64,000 nucleotides of DNA from Streptomyces gardneri. Its GTDB lineage: Bacteria; Actinomycetota; Actinomycetes; Streptomycetales; Streptomycetaceae. Location of the stretch: positions 62,001 to 126,000 of the forward strand of contig NZ_BJMN01000011.1 in NCBI RefSeq assembly GCF_006539185.1. Direction: 5' to 3'. A model generated the notes under the pieces. That model was not told the origin of the DNA. It searched no databases and was given only the letters and a program-made list of their open reading frames with translations. Below are positions 34,464-42,507 of the stretch, piece after piece; position 1 is the first letter of the stretch; every line of letters begins with the position of its first letter. The position numbers were made by a program, and so were the translations under genes.

Positions 34464-36926
34464 CTAGTTCCCCGGAGGGCCGGCCAGTACCTCCACCGGC
34501 TGCGGCAGCGGCGTGCCCGAGCCGTCGCGGCGCGGGTCCACCTCCGGCAGCGGTACCGGGGTGCCGTTCTTCTGCGCGGCCCGTGCCGGAGTGGCACCGG
34601 CCCAGGCCAGGATCAGGACGTCCTCGCCCTTCAGGAACCGCTGGCAGCGGACACCGCCCGTCGCGCGGCCCTTGCGCGGGTACTGGTCGAAGGGGGTCAG
34701 CTTCGCCGACGTACCCGCCGAGGAGTCGAGGGTGCCCGTGGAGCCCGCGACGGTGAAGACGACGGCCTCCGCCGCCGGATCGACCGCCGTGAACGAGAGC
34801 ACCTCGGCGCCCTCGGTCAGCTTGATGCCCGCCATACCGCCGGCCGGCCGGCCCTGGGGCCGGACCTGCGCGGCCGGGTAGCGGAGGAGCTGGGCGTCGG
34901 AGGTGATGAAGACCAGGTCCTCCTCGCCCGTCCGCAGCTCGGTCGCGCCGACGATCCGGTCACCCTCCTTGAGGGTGATGACCTCCAGCTCGTCCTTGTT
35001 CGCCGGGTAGTCCGGGACCACGCGCTTCACCACGCCCTGCAGCGTGCCGAGCGCGAGACCGGGCGAGGACTCGTCGAGCGTGGTCAGGCAGACCACCGAC
35101 TCGTCCGCCTCCAGGGACAGGAACTCCGAGAGCTGCGCACCGCCCGCGAGATTGGGGGTGGTCGCGGTGTCCGGGAGCTGCGGCAGGTCGATGACCGCGA
35201 TCCGCAGCAGCCGGCCGTCCGAGGTCACCGCGCCGACGTCGCCGCGCTGGGTGGCGGCCACCGCCGACACGATCAGGTCGTGCTTGGTGCGCGGCGCGTC
35301 CGGGTCGGCCGGCGGCAGCTCCGCCGTCGCCGTACGGGCCAGCAGTCCCGTCGAGGAGAGCAGCACCCGGCAGGGGTCGTCCGCGACCTCCAGCGGAACG
35401 GCCGCGACCGGCGCGCCCGCCGATTCGAGCAGGACCGTCCGACGGTCGGTGGCGAACTTCTTGGCGACCGCGGCCAGTTCCGCCGAGACCAGCTTCCGCA
35501 GCTCCGCGTCGGAGTCGAGGATCCCGGTCAGCTCGTCGATCTCGCCGTTGAGCCGGTCGCGCTCGGTCTCCAGCTCGATGCGGTCGAACTTGGTGAGGCG
35601 GCGCAGCGGGGTGTCGAGGATGTACTGCGTCTGGATCTCGCTCAGCGAGAAGCGCTCCATCAGGCGCTCCTTGGCCTGGGCGGAGTCCTCGCTCTCCCGG
35701 ATGAGCCGGATGACCTCGTCGATGTCGAGCAGGGCGACGAGGAGGCCGTCGACCAGGTGGAGCCGGTCGCGCTTCTTGGTGCGGCGGAACTCGGAGCGGC
35801 GGCGGACGACCTCGAAGCGGTGGTCGAGGTAGACCTCCAGGAGCTCCTTGAGGCCGAGCGTGAGCGGCTGGCCGTCCACCAGCGCCACGTTGTTGATGCC
35901 GAAGGACTCCTCCATCGGCGTCAGCTTGTAGAGCTGCTCCAGGACCGCCTCCGGCACGAAGCCGTTCTTGATCTCGATGACGAGACGCAGGCCGTGGTTG
36001 CGGTCGGTGAGGTCCTTGACGTCCGCGATGCCCTGGAGCTTCTTGGAGCCGACGAGGTCCTTGATCTTGGAGATGACCTTCTCGGGGCCGACCGTGAACG
36101 GCAGCTCGGTCACGATGATGCCCTTGCGGCGGGCCGTCACCGTCTCCACGGTCGTCGTGGCGCGGATCTTGAAGGAGCCGCGGCCCGACTCGTACGCGTC
36201 CTTGATGCCGGACAGGCCGACGATCCGGCCGCCGGTCGGCAGGTCGGGGCCGGGCACGAAGCGCATCAGCGTCTCGAGGTCGGCGCCCGGGTGGCGGATC
36301 AGGTGGCGGGCCGCCGCGATCACCTCGCCGAGGTTGTGCGGCGGCATGTTGGTCGCCATGCCGACCGCGATCCCGGACGCGCCGTTGACCAGCAGGTTCG
36401 GGTAGGCGGCGGGCAGCGCCACCGGCTCCTGCTCCTGGCCGTCGTAGTTCGGCGAGAAGTCGACCGTGTCCTCGTCGATGGACTCGGTCATCAGCAGCGC
36501 GGCGGGGGCCATGCGCGACTCCGTGTACCGCATGGCGGCGGGCGGGTCGTCGTTGCCGAGGGAGCCGAAGTTGCCGTGGCCGTCGACGAGGGGCAGCCGC
36601 ATCGAGAAGGGCTGCGCCATGCGGACCATGGCGTCGTAGATCGACGCGTCGCCGTGGGGGTGGAGCTTGCCCATCACCTCGCCGACGACGCGGGCGCACT
36701 TGACGAACCCGCGGTCGGGCCGGAGCCCCATCTCGCCCATCTGGTAGACGATGCGGCGCTGGACGGGCTTCATGCCGTCGCGGGCGTCGGGAAGCGCGCG
36801 CGAGTAGATCACCGAGTACGCGTACTCGAGGAAGGAGCCCTGCATCTCGTCGACGACGTCGATGTCGAGGATCCTCTCCTCGTACGCGTCGTCCGGCGGC
36901 GGTGTCTTCGTGCTGCGGCGGGCCAT
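34464..36926 (-). CDS. parC: DNA topoisomerase IV subunit A (ParC / GyrA-like)
   Basis: The 820-residue DNA-cutting subunit that works with ParE. The winged-helix catalytic tyrosine is Tyr134 in AAMRYTE. The quinolone region reads [17 protein letters not shown] (from 89), with Ala94 at the position of E. coli GyrA Ser83. The tower and coiled-coil domain runs to about 490; C-terminal beta-pinwheel blades ([29 protein letters not shown]) follow. Partner parE is 6 kb away. The ATG at 36926 is preceded by AAGGAG at somewhat long spacing. Divergent from the M16 peptidase pair. Confidence 0.95.
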   Translation of the reverse strand: MARRSTKTPPPDDAYEERILDIDVVDEMQGSFLEYAYSVIYSRALPDARDGMKPVQRRIVYQMGEMGLRPDRGFVKCARVVGEVMGKLHPHGDASIYDAMVRMAQPFSMRLPLVDGHGNFGSLGNDDPPAAMRYTESRMAPAALLMTESIDEDTVDFSPNYDGQEQEPVALPAAYPNLLVNGASGIAVGMATNMPPHNLGEVIAAARHLIRHPGADLETLMRFVPGPDLPTGGRIVGLSGIKDAYESGRGSFKIRATTTVETVTARRKGIIVTELPFTVGPEKVISKIKDLVGSKKLQGIADVKDLTDRNHGLRLVIEIKNGFVPEAVLEQLYKLTPMEESFGINNVALVDGQPLTLGLKELLEVYLDHRFEVVRRRSEFRRTKKRDRLHLVDGLLVALLDIDEVIRLIRESEDSAQAKERLMERFSLSEIQTQYILDTPLRRLTKFDRIELETERDRLNGEIDELTGILDSDAELRKLVSAELAAVAKKFATDRRTVLLESAGAPVAAVPLEVADDPCRVLLSSTGLLARTATAELPPADPDAPRTKHDLIVSAVAATQRGDVGAVTSDGRLLRIAVIDLPQLPDTATTPNLAGGAQLSEFLSLEADESVVCLTTLDESSPGLALGTLQGVVKRVVPDYPANKDELEVITLKEGDRIVGATELRTGEEDLVFITSDAQLLRYPAAQVRPQGRPAGGMAGIKLTEGAEVLSFTAVDPAAEAVVFTVAGSTGTLDSSAGTSAKLTPFDQYPRKGRATGGVRCQRFLKGEDVLILAWAGATPARAAQKNGTPVPLPEVDPRRDGSGTPLPQPVEVLAGPPGN

Positions 36927-37107
36927 CGCGGCTGCGGCTCCTTCACCAACATGGTTGATCTGACGCGGACCATTGTGGACTGTGCCACCGACAACGCCGA
37001 CCGCGACCCGGAAGAGGGACATCTGGAAGGGGCGGGAACTTCGCGAGGTGTCGGCGCGCTTGCATACAGTGGCAGGACTTTTTCACATCGCGATCGAAGG
37101 GACGTAC

Positions 37108-38460
37108 ATGCCCATGGGTCACACGGCCACGGCCGAGGCCGGCTCCGGCGGCCTGACAGCGACCGAGCACCGGTTGGCGAACGGCCTGCGCGTGGTGCTC
37201 TCGGAGGACCACCTGACCCCGGTCGCCGCGGTCTGCCTCTGGTACGACGTCGGTTCGCGGCACGAGGTCGAGGGCCGCACGGGCCTCGCCCACCTCTTCG
37301 AGCACCTCATGTTCCAGGGCTCGAAGCAGGTCCACGGCAACGGGCACTTCGAGCTGGTGCAGGGCGCGGGCGGCTCGCTCAACGGCACGACGAGCTTCGA
37401 GCGCACCAACTACTTCGAGACCATGCCCACCCACCAGCTGGAGCTCGCGCTCTGGCTGGAGGCCGACCGCATGGGCTCGCTGCTCGCGGCCCTGGACGAC
37501 GAGTCCATGGAGAACCAGCGGGACGTCGTCAAGAACGAGCGCCGCCAGCGGTACGACAACGTGCCGTACGGCACGGCCTTCGAGAAGCTGACGGCGCTGG
37601 CCTACCCGGAGGGCCACCCGTACCACCACACGCCGATCGGCTCCATGGCGGATCTGGACGCCGCCACGCTGGAGGACGCGCGGAACTTCTTCCGCACGTA
37701 CTACGCGCCGAACAACGCGGTGCTGTCGGTCGTCGGCGACATCGACCCGCAGGAGACCCTCGCCTGGGTCGAGAAGTACTTCGGCTCCATCCCGTCCCAC
37801 GACGGCAAGCTGCCCCCGCGTGACGGCTCGCTGCCCGACGTCATGGGCTCGGAGCAGCGTGTGGTCCTCGTCGAGGAGGTCCCGGCGCGTGCGCTGATGG
37901 CCGCCTACCGGCTGCCGCACGACGGCACGCGCGAGTGCGACGCCGCCGACCTGGCCCTGACGGTCCTCGGCGGTGGCGAGTCCTCCCGTCTGCACAACCG
38001 CCTGGTCCGCCGGGACCGGACGGCCGTCGCCGCCGGCTTCGGCCTGCTGCGGCTCGCCGGGGCCCCCTCGCTGGGCTGGCTGGACGTCAAGACCTCCGGC
38101 GGCGTCGAGGTCCCGCAGATCGAGGCCGCCGTCGACGAGGAGCTCGCCCGCTTCGCCGCCGAGGGGCCGACGTCCGAGGAGATGGAGCGCGCGCAGGCCC
38201 AGTTGGAGCGCGAGTGGCTCGACCGGCTCGGCACCGTCGCGGGCCGCGCCGACGAACTGTGCCGGTTCGCGGTGCTGTTCGGCGACCCGCAGCTCGCCCT
38301 CACCGCCGTCGACCGCGTCCTCGACATCACCGCCGAGGAGGTGCGGGCGGCCGCCGAGGCCCGGCTGCGCCCCGACAACCGCGCGGTGCTCGTCTACGAG
38401 CCGGTGGCCACCGAACAGAGCGAGAGCGACAGCGACGAGGAAGAGGGAGCGGACCAGTGA
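37108..38460 (+). CDS. M16 zinc peptidase, catalytic subunit-like
   Basis: A 450-residue M16B insulinase-family protein without a signal peptide. The inverted zinc motif HxxEH is HLFEH near residue 68 in TGLAHLFEHLMF, with a distal Glu in NERRQRYDNVPYG. It has both M16 lobes and an acidic C-terminal tail (EQSESDSDEEE). In actinobacteria such proteins act in pairs, with this being the active one. The ATG at 37108 or 37114 is preceded by GAAGGGA. Its stop overlaps the next gene's GTG (GTGA), so the pair is coupled. It is divergent from parC. Confidence 0.92.
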   Translation: MPMGHTATAEAGSGGLTATEHRLANGLRVVLSEDHLTPVAAVCLWYDVGSRHEVEGRTGLAHLFEHLMFQGSKQVHGNGHFELVQGAGGSLNGTTSFERTNYFETMPTHQLELALWLEADRMGSLLAALDDESMENQRDVVKNERRQRYDNVPYGTAFEKLTALAYPEGHPYHHTPIGSMADLDAATLEDARNFFRTYYAPNNAVLSVVGDIDPQETLAWVEKYFGSIPSHDGKLPPRDGSLPDVMGSEQRVVLVEEVPARALMAAYRLPHDGTRECDAADLALTVLGGGESSRLHNRLVRRDRTAVAAGFGLLRLAGAPSLGWLDVKTSGGVEVPQIEAAVDEELARFAAEGPTSEEMERAQAQLEREWLDRLGTVAGRADELCRFAVLFGDPQLALTAVDRVLDITAEEVRAAAEARLRPDNRAVLVYEPVATEQSESDSDEEEGADQ

Positions 38461-39854
38461 CCGACGCTGCCGTGTCTTTGACGAGCATGGACTTCCACCC
38501 GCAGCCCGCGCCGGGCGTCGCCAGGCCCTGGGCCTTCCCGGCCCCGGACCGCGGCTCCCTGGCCAACGGCCTGACCGTGCTCACCAGCCACCGCCCCGGC
38601 CAGCAGGTCGTGGCCGTGGAGCTCTTCCTGCCGGCCCCGCTGGACGCCGAGCCGGCCGGTCTCGACGGCGTCGCCACGATCATGGCCCGCGCTCTCTCCG
38701 AGGGCACGGACCAGCGCAGCGCCGAGGAGTTCGCGGCCGAGCTGGAGCGCTGCGGCGCCACGCTCGACGCGCACGCGGACCACCCGGGCGTCCGGGTCTC
38801 CCTCGAGGTGCCCGTCTCCCGGCTGCCCAAGGCGCTCGGGCTGGTCTCCGAGGCGCTGATCGCCCCGGCGTTCCTGGAGACCGAGATCGAGCGCCTCGTG
38901 CGCAACCGCCTCGACGAGATCCCGCACGAGACGGCCAACCCGGCCCGTCGTGCCGCGAAGCAGCTCTCCAAGGAGCTCTTCCCGGCCGAGTCGCGCATGT
39001 CCCGGCCGCGTCAGGGCACGGAGGAGACGGTCGCCGCGATCGACGCCGCCGCGGTCCGCGCCTTCTACGAGGCGTACGTCCGCCCCGGCACGGCCACCGC
39101 CGTGGTGGTCGGCGACCTGACGGGCGTCGACCTGGACAAGGTCCTCGCCGAGACGCTGGGCGCCTGGACCGGGGAGCCGGCCGAGGCGCTCGCGATGCCG
39201 CCGATCACCGCCGACGACACCGGACGGGTCGTCATCGTGGACCGTCCCGGCGCGGTCCAGACGCAGTTGCTGATCGGCCGGATCGGTCCGGACCGCCACG
39301 ACAGCGTCTGGGCGGCCCAGGTCCTCGGCACGTACTGCCTCGGCGGCACGCTGACCTCGCGGCTCGACCGGGTCCTGCGCGAGGAGAAGGGCTACACGTA
39401 CGGCGTGCGGGCCTTCGGGCAGGTGCTCCGCTCCGACGCCGAGGGGAACGGCGCCTCGATGCTCGCCATCAGCGGCTCGATCGACACCCCCAACACGGGC
39501 CCGGCACTTGACGACCTGTGGAAGGTGCTGCGGACCCTCGCGGCGGAGGGTCTCACGGATGCCGAGCGCGAGACGGCCGTGCAGAACCTGGTGGGTGTGG
39601 CACCGCTCAAGTACGAGACGGCCGCCTCGGTTGCCGGAACGCTCTCCGACCAGGTCGAGCAGCACCTCCCGGACGACTACCAGGCCCAGTTGTACGCGCG
39701 CCTCGCCGAGACGGGCACGGTCGAGGCGACCGCGGCCGTGGTCAGCGCCTTCCCCGTGGACCGGCTCGTCACCGTGCTCGTGGGCGACGCGGCGCAGATC
39801 GCCGAGCCCGTGCGCGCGCTCGGCATCGGTGAAGTCACCGTGGTGACCGGCTGA
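38457..39854 (+). CDS. M16 peptidase-like protein, inactive partner
   Basis: A 465-residue M16 homologue lacking the HxxEH zinc motif: the corresponding region reads DGVATIMARALSEGT. It retains the second M16 signature GTYCLGGTLTSRLDRVLREEKGYTYG. Paired M16B enzymes in bacteria and mitochondria form heterodimers in which this type of subunit binds substrate. Its GTG overlaps the TGA of the active partner. A terminator follows, so the operon is two genes. Confidence 0.9.
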   Translation: MTDAAVSLTSMDFHPQPAPGVARPWAFPAPDRGSLANGLTVLTSHRPGQQVVAVELFLPAPLDAEPAGLDGVATIMARALSEGTDQRSAEEFAAELERCGATLDAHADHPGVRVSLEVPVSRLPKALGLVSEALIAPAFLETEIERLVRNRLDEIPHETANPARRAAKQLSKELFPAESRMSRPRQGTEETVAAIDAAAVRAFYEAYVRPGTATAVVVGDLTGVDLDKVLAETLGAWTGEPAEALAMPPITADDTGRVVIVDRPGAVQTQLLIGRIGPDRHDSVWAAQVLGTYCLGGTLTSRLDRVLREEKGYTYGVRAFGQVLRSDAEGNGASMLAISGSIDTPNTGPALDDLWKVLRTLAAEGLTDAERETAVQNLVGVAPLKYETAASVAGTLSDQVEQHLPDDYQAQLYARLAETGTVEATAAVVSAFPVDRLVTVLVGDAAQIAEPVRALGIGEVTVVTG

Positions 39855-39896
39855 TCGCATGCGCCGACCGCCGGGTCGCACACGCCGACCCGGCGA

Positions 39897-39935
39897 CGGA
39901 AGGCCTCGACGTCATGATTTCGTCGAGGCCTTCCG
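39897..39935 (+). terminator. Terminator of the M16 operon
   Basis: Perfect 15-bp arms (39897-39911 and 39921-39935) with a 9-base loop, followed by CTTTG. Confidence 0.87.
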
Positions 39936-40082
39936 CTTTGTCCGGATTGCGGGCAAGGGTGGTCGTCTGCCCTGTGGCATGTCTTACAAACTGGCGTGTC
40001 TGTTTGGTGATTGACAGACGATCCGCATAGCGTCGGTGCGGCTGTTCGTCAGTTGCACGTGCCGCACTCGCGGCAGCGGACA

Positions 40083-40236
40083 GTCATCGCCGAGTCCCCG
40101 TCAGGCGCGAGCCTGGGGAGCCGGGGACCCACACAGTCCCTGGGGTGAATCGGGCGCCTTCGTCACGTACGGAGGGGCTCGTAGGAGACCTTCCTGCTCC
40201 GAACCCGTCAGCTAACCCGGTAGGCGAGAAGGAAGG
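40083..40236 (+). ncRNA. c-di-AMP riboswitch (ydaO/yuaA family)
   Basis: Recognised from the conserved blocks: CGCCGAGTCCCC, then GGGAGCCGGGGACCCA, GGGGTGAATCGGGCG, TAGGAGACCTTCC, TCCGAACCCGTCAGCTAACC and GGTAGGCG-AGAAGGAAGGA. The order and spacing match the ydaO class, which in actinobacteria controls cell-wall hydrolase genes such as rpfA and M23 peptidases. It ends about 17 bases before the ATG. High c-di-AMP is expected to lower peptidase expression. Confidence 0.92.
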
Positions 40237-40253
40237 AAAGGACCAGCCCCTAC

Positions 40254-41036
40254 ATGGCGTTCACCCGTGCCACCGGGAAGCATCGTGGGCCGAGCCGGAT
40301 GGCGCGCCGCAGCGTGGGCATCGCCGGCGTCGCGACACTCGCCACCACCGGCGTCATCGGAAGCTTCGCCTCCCCGGCGCTCGCCGCCGACACGGACAAC
40401 CGCTCCGCCGAGGACACCGGCCTCACGCAGGTGATCACCGAGGACTCGCTCGCGGACCGGATCGACGCCCAGGCCGCCGCCCAGGAGCAGGAGGCCTTCG
40501 AGGCCGTCGCCAAGGAGAAGGCCCAGGCAGAGGCCCGCGCCGAGGCGAAGCGCAAGGCCGAGGCCCGTGCCAGGGAGGTCCGCGAGGAGCGCGAGCGCGC
40601 CGCCCGCGAGGCCGAGCGTCAGCGCCTCAACTCCTTCCAGCTCCCCGTGGCCGGCTCGTACGTGACCACCGGCTACAAGACCGGCGGCTCGCTCTGGTCC
40701 TCCGGCAGCCACTCCGGCATCGACTTCCACGCCTCCTACGGCAGCTCGGTCGTCTCCGTCGGCTCCGGCACCGTCGTCGAGGCCGGCTGGGGCGGCGCGT
40801 ACGGCAACAACATCGTCATCCGGATGAACGACGGCACGTACACCCAGTACGGTCACCTCTCGTCCATCGGGGTCTACGTCGGCCAGAGCGTCGAGCCGGG
40901 CCAGCAGATAGGCATCTCGGGCTCGTCCGGCAACTCGACCGGCCCGCACCTCCACTTCGAGGCGCGGACGGGCTCCGACTACGGCTCGGACCTGAACCCC
41001 ATCTCCTACCTGCGTGCCCGCGGCGTCAGCCTCTGA
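40254..41036 (+). CDS. Secreted M23 (LytM-type) peptidase under c-di-AMP control
   Basis: A 260-residue exported peptidoglycan endopeptidase. Signal peptide 1-44 with cleavage after PALA; a long Ala/Glu/Arg coiled coil (about 65-125); then the M23 domain with zinc ligands His153 and Asp157 (GSHSGIDFH) and His234 (HLHFE). All catalytic ligands are intact. It likely cuts cross-bridges during growth, spore formation or germination. The leader carries a ydaO-type riboswitch, tying wall cutting to c-di-AMP. A T-tailed terminator follows. Confidence 0.95.
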   Translation: MAFTRATGKHRGPSRMARRSVGIAGVATLATTGVIGSFASPALAADTDNRSAEDTGLTQVITEDSLADRIDAQAAAQEQEAFEAVAKEKAQAEARAEAKRKAEARAREVREERERAAREAERQRLNSFQLPVAGSYVTTGYKTGGSLWSSGSHSGIDFHASYGSSVVSVGSGTVVEAGWGGAYGNNIVIRMNDGTYTQYGHLSSIGVYVGQSVEPGQQIGISGSSGNSTGPHLHFEARTGSDYGSDLNPISYLRARGVSL

Positions 41037-41058
41037 CGCCACGCCGATCACGTCGCAG

Positions 41059-41090
41059 AAGCCCCGGCTCGTACTGAGCCGGGGCTTTTT
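41059..41090 (+). terminator. Rho-independent terminator of the M23 gene
   Basis: 12-bp GC-rich arms (41059-41070 and 41076-41087) around loop GTACT, followed by a run of T, the most classical terminator in the window. Confidence 0.92.
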
Positions 41091-41220
41091 GCCGTCCGGA
41101 ACATATACCTGGATTCCGGAGGGGCATCGGAATTTCCGGCCCACTGCAATAGAGTCGCGGAACAGACGCAGAACAGGCGTCGCTCGAATTGTCTCTCGCG
41201 GACCAAGGCGGAGGTCGGAC

Positions 41221-41904
41221 ATGCGCGTTCCCGCGCAATCGGTATGCACGGCGATCCGGGACGACATCGTCTCCGGTGTCTTCGAGCGGGGCGGGCGGCT
41301 GACCGAGGAGCAGCTCGCGCGCCGCTACGGGGTCTCCCGTGTCCCGGTCCGAGAGGCCCTGCGCACCCTGGAGTCCGAGGGCTTCGTCGTCACCCGCCGC
41401 CACGCCGGCGCCCACGTCGCCGAGCCCACCGAGCAGGAGGCGGCCGATCTGCTCGACATGCGGGCCCTGCTCGAACCGCTGGGCGCCGCCCGCGCCGCGC
41501 AGCGCCGCACCGAGGCGCACCTGAAGGTGCTGCGCGGCCTGGTCAGGCTGGGGCAGGAGCGGGCCAGGCGCGGCCAGGGCGAGGATCTGCGCTCGCTCGG
41601 GGGCTGGTTTCACGAGACGCTGGCGCAGGCCTCCGGCAGCCCGGCGCTGACCGCGCTGCTCACCCAGCTCCGGCACAAGATCGCCTGGATGTACGCGGTC
41701 GACCAGCCCACCCACCCCGTGGAGGCATGGTCCGAGCACGGCGCGATCGTGGACGCCGTCGCGCGCGGCGACGCCGAGCGGGCCAGGGCGCTGACGGCGC
41801 TGCACGCGGAGCGCTCGCTGGCGCTGCACCGGCTCAAAAGGCCGGACGGCGGCCGTGTGAGGGTTTCGCAACATGTCGTCAACACGGCGAGCGGCCAGAA
41901 TTAA
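41221..41904 (+). CDS. GntR-family regulator (FCD type)
   Basis: A 227-residue regulator. The winged HTH is at about 8-70: LTEEQLARRYGVSRVPVREALRTLESEGFV. The FCD effector domain follows (MRALLEPLGAARAAQRR; LRHKIAWMYAVDQPTH; SEHGAIVDAVARGDAERA), typical of carboxylate-sensing GntR proteins. The ATG at 41221 has GGAGG 9 bases upstream. It stands alone between the M23 gene and ptsH, with a gap in front of it. No palindromic operator close to it stands out, so its targets are unknown. Confidence 0.92.
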   Translation: MRVPAQSVCTAIRDDIVSGVFERGGRLTEEQLARRYGVSRVPVREALRTLESEGFVVTRRHAGAHVAEPTEQEAADLLDMRALLEPLGAARAAQRRTEAHLKVLRGLVRLGQERARRGQGEDLRSLGGWFHETLAQASGSPALTALLTQLRHKIAWMYAVDQPTHPVEAWSEHGAIVDAVARGDAERARALTALHAERSLALHRLKRPDGGRVRVSQHVVNTASGQN

Positions 41905-41991
41905 CGCGCGCACCGTATACAAAGAAGAGTAATTCGGCGGAGCCTATTCGCGCTGCCCGGAAATGCTCGGAAATGCAGGCTCTGAAAACGA

Positions 41992-42031
41992 GAGAACCGC
42001 GGCCGCCGGAATTCCGGCAGTCGCGGTTCTC
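41992..42031. terminator. Hairpin between gntR and ptsH
   Basis: GAGAACCGCG (41992-42001) pairs with CGCGGTTCTC (42022-42031); a 3x3 internal loop separates them from a perfect GCCGGAATTCCGGC centre. It lies between convergent genes and probably ends both. Confidence 0.75.
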
Positions 42032-42050
42032 GTCGTACGGGAAAGCGGGG

Positions 42051-42332
42051 TCAGACGGTCTCGGGGAGCTCGTCGAGACCCTCGGCCACCAGCTTCGCGA
42101 GACGGTCCAGCGCGGCCTCGGCGCCGTCGGCCTCCGAAGCCAGGACGATCTCCTCGCCGCCCTGCGCGCCCAGGCCGAGCACCGCGAGCATCGAGGCGGC
42201 GTTCACGGGGGTGCCGTCGGACTTGGCGATCGTCACCGGAACGCCGGAAGCCGTGGCGGCACGGACGAAGATGGACGCGGGGCGGGCGTGGAGGCCCTCG
42301 GCCCAGCCGACGTTGACGCGGCGCTCAGCCAT
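42051..42332 (-). CDS. ptsH: Phosphocarrier protein HPr
   Basis: The 93-residue general PTS protein. It takes phosphate from enzyme I on His15 (GLHARPAS) and passes it to sugar-specific EIIA. The regulatory serine is Ser47 in NAASMLAVL. In Streptomyces it serves N-acetylglucosamine, fructose and related uptake and feeds signals to antibiotic and developmental control. GAAGGG precedes the ATG at 42332. A near-perfect DasR operator lies 26 bases upstream, so it should be repressed by DasR and derepressed by glucosamine phosphates. Confidence 0.97.
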   Translation of the reverse strand: MAERRVNVGWAEGLHARPASIFVRAATASGVPVTIAKSDGTPVNAASMLAVLGLGAQGGEEIVLASEADGAEAALDRLAKLVAEGLDELPETV

Positions 42333-42357
42333 GGTGTTGCCCTTCAAGTCTCAAGCG

Positions 42358-42373
42358 GGTTGTCTAGACCAGT
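42358..42373 (-). promoter_or_regulatory. DasR-responsive element (dre) upstream of ptsH
   Basis: On the minus strand the 16-mer ACTGGTCTAGACAACC matches the dre consensus ACTGGTCTAGACCACT at 14 of 16 positions, 26 bases before the ptsH start. DasR control of ptsH is known in S. coelicolor. Confidence 0.85.
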
Positions 42374-42495
42374 CTCTCATGGGACGCGCGGTGCTCGTGC
42401 CGACCTTCGGCCCGGATGCGACTGCCCTTCGGCCCTCCCCACCTTGCACGGCACGCACCCGCCGCGCGACCGGTGCCGGTGTCGTGGACCGGCCG

Positions 42496-42501
42496 TAGGC
42501 T
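42496..42501 (+). promoter_or_regulatory. -10 box TAGGCT of a leaderless promoter
   Basis: TAGGCT is followed by GGCCCC and the ATG at 42508, again a 6-base gap, with no ribosome site. It is divergent from the ptsH promoter. Confidence 0.65.
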
Positions 42502-42507
42502 GGCCCC

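Larger units (their letters stand above)
39855..40253. other. 399-base gap holding terminator and c-di-AMP riboswitch
   Basis: After the M16 terminator at 39897-39935, the rest (to 40253) is the promoter and long 5' leader of the M23 peptidase gene. TTGACAGACGATCC at about 40010-40023 contains a possible -35, and TAGCGT at about 40028 could be a -10. The leader is mostly the riboswitch at 40083-40236. Confidence 0.6.
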
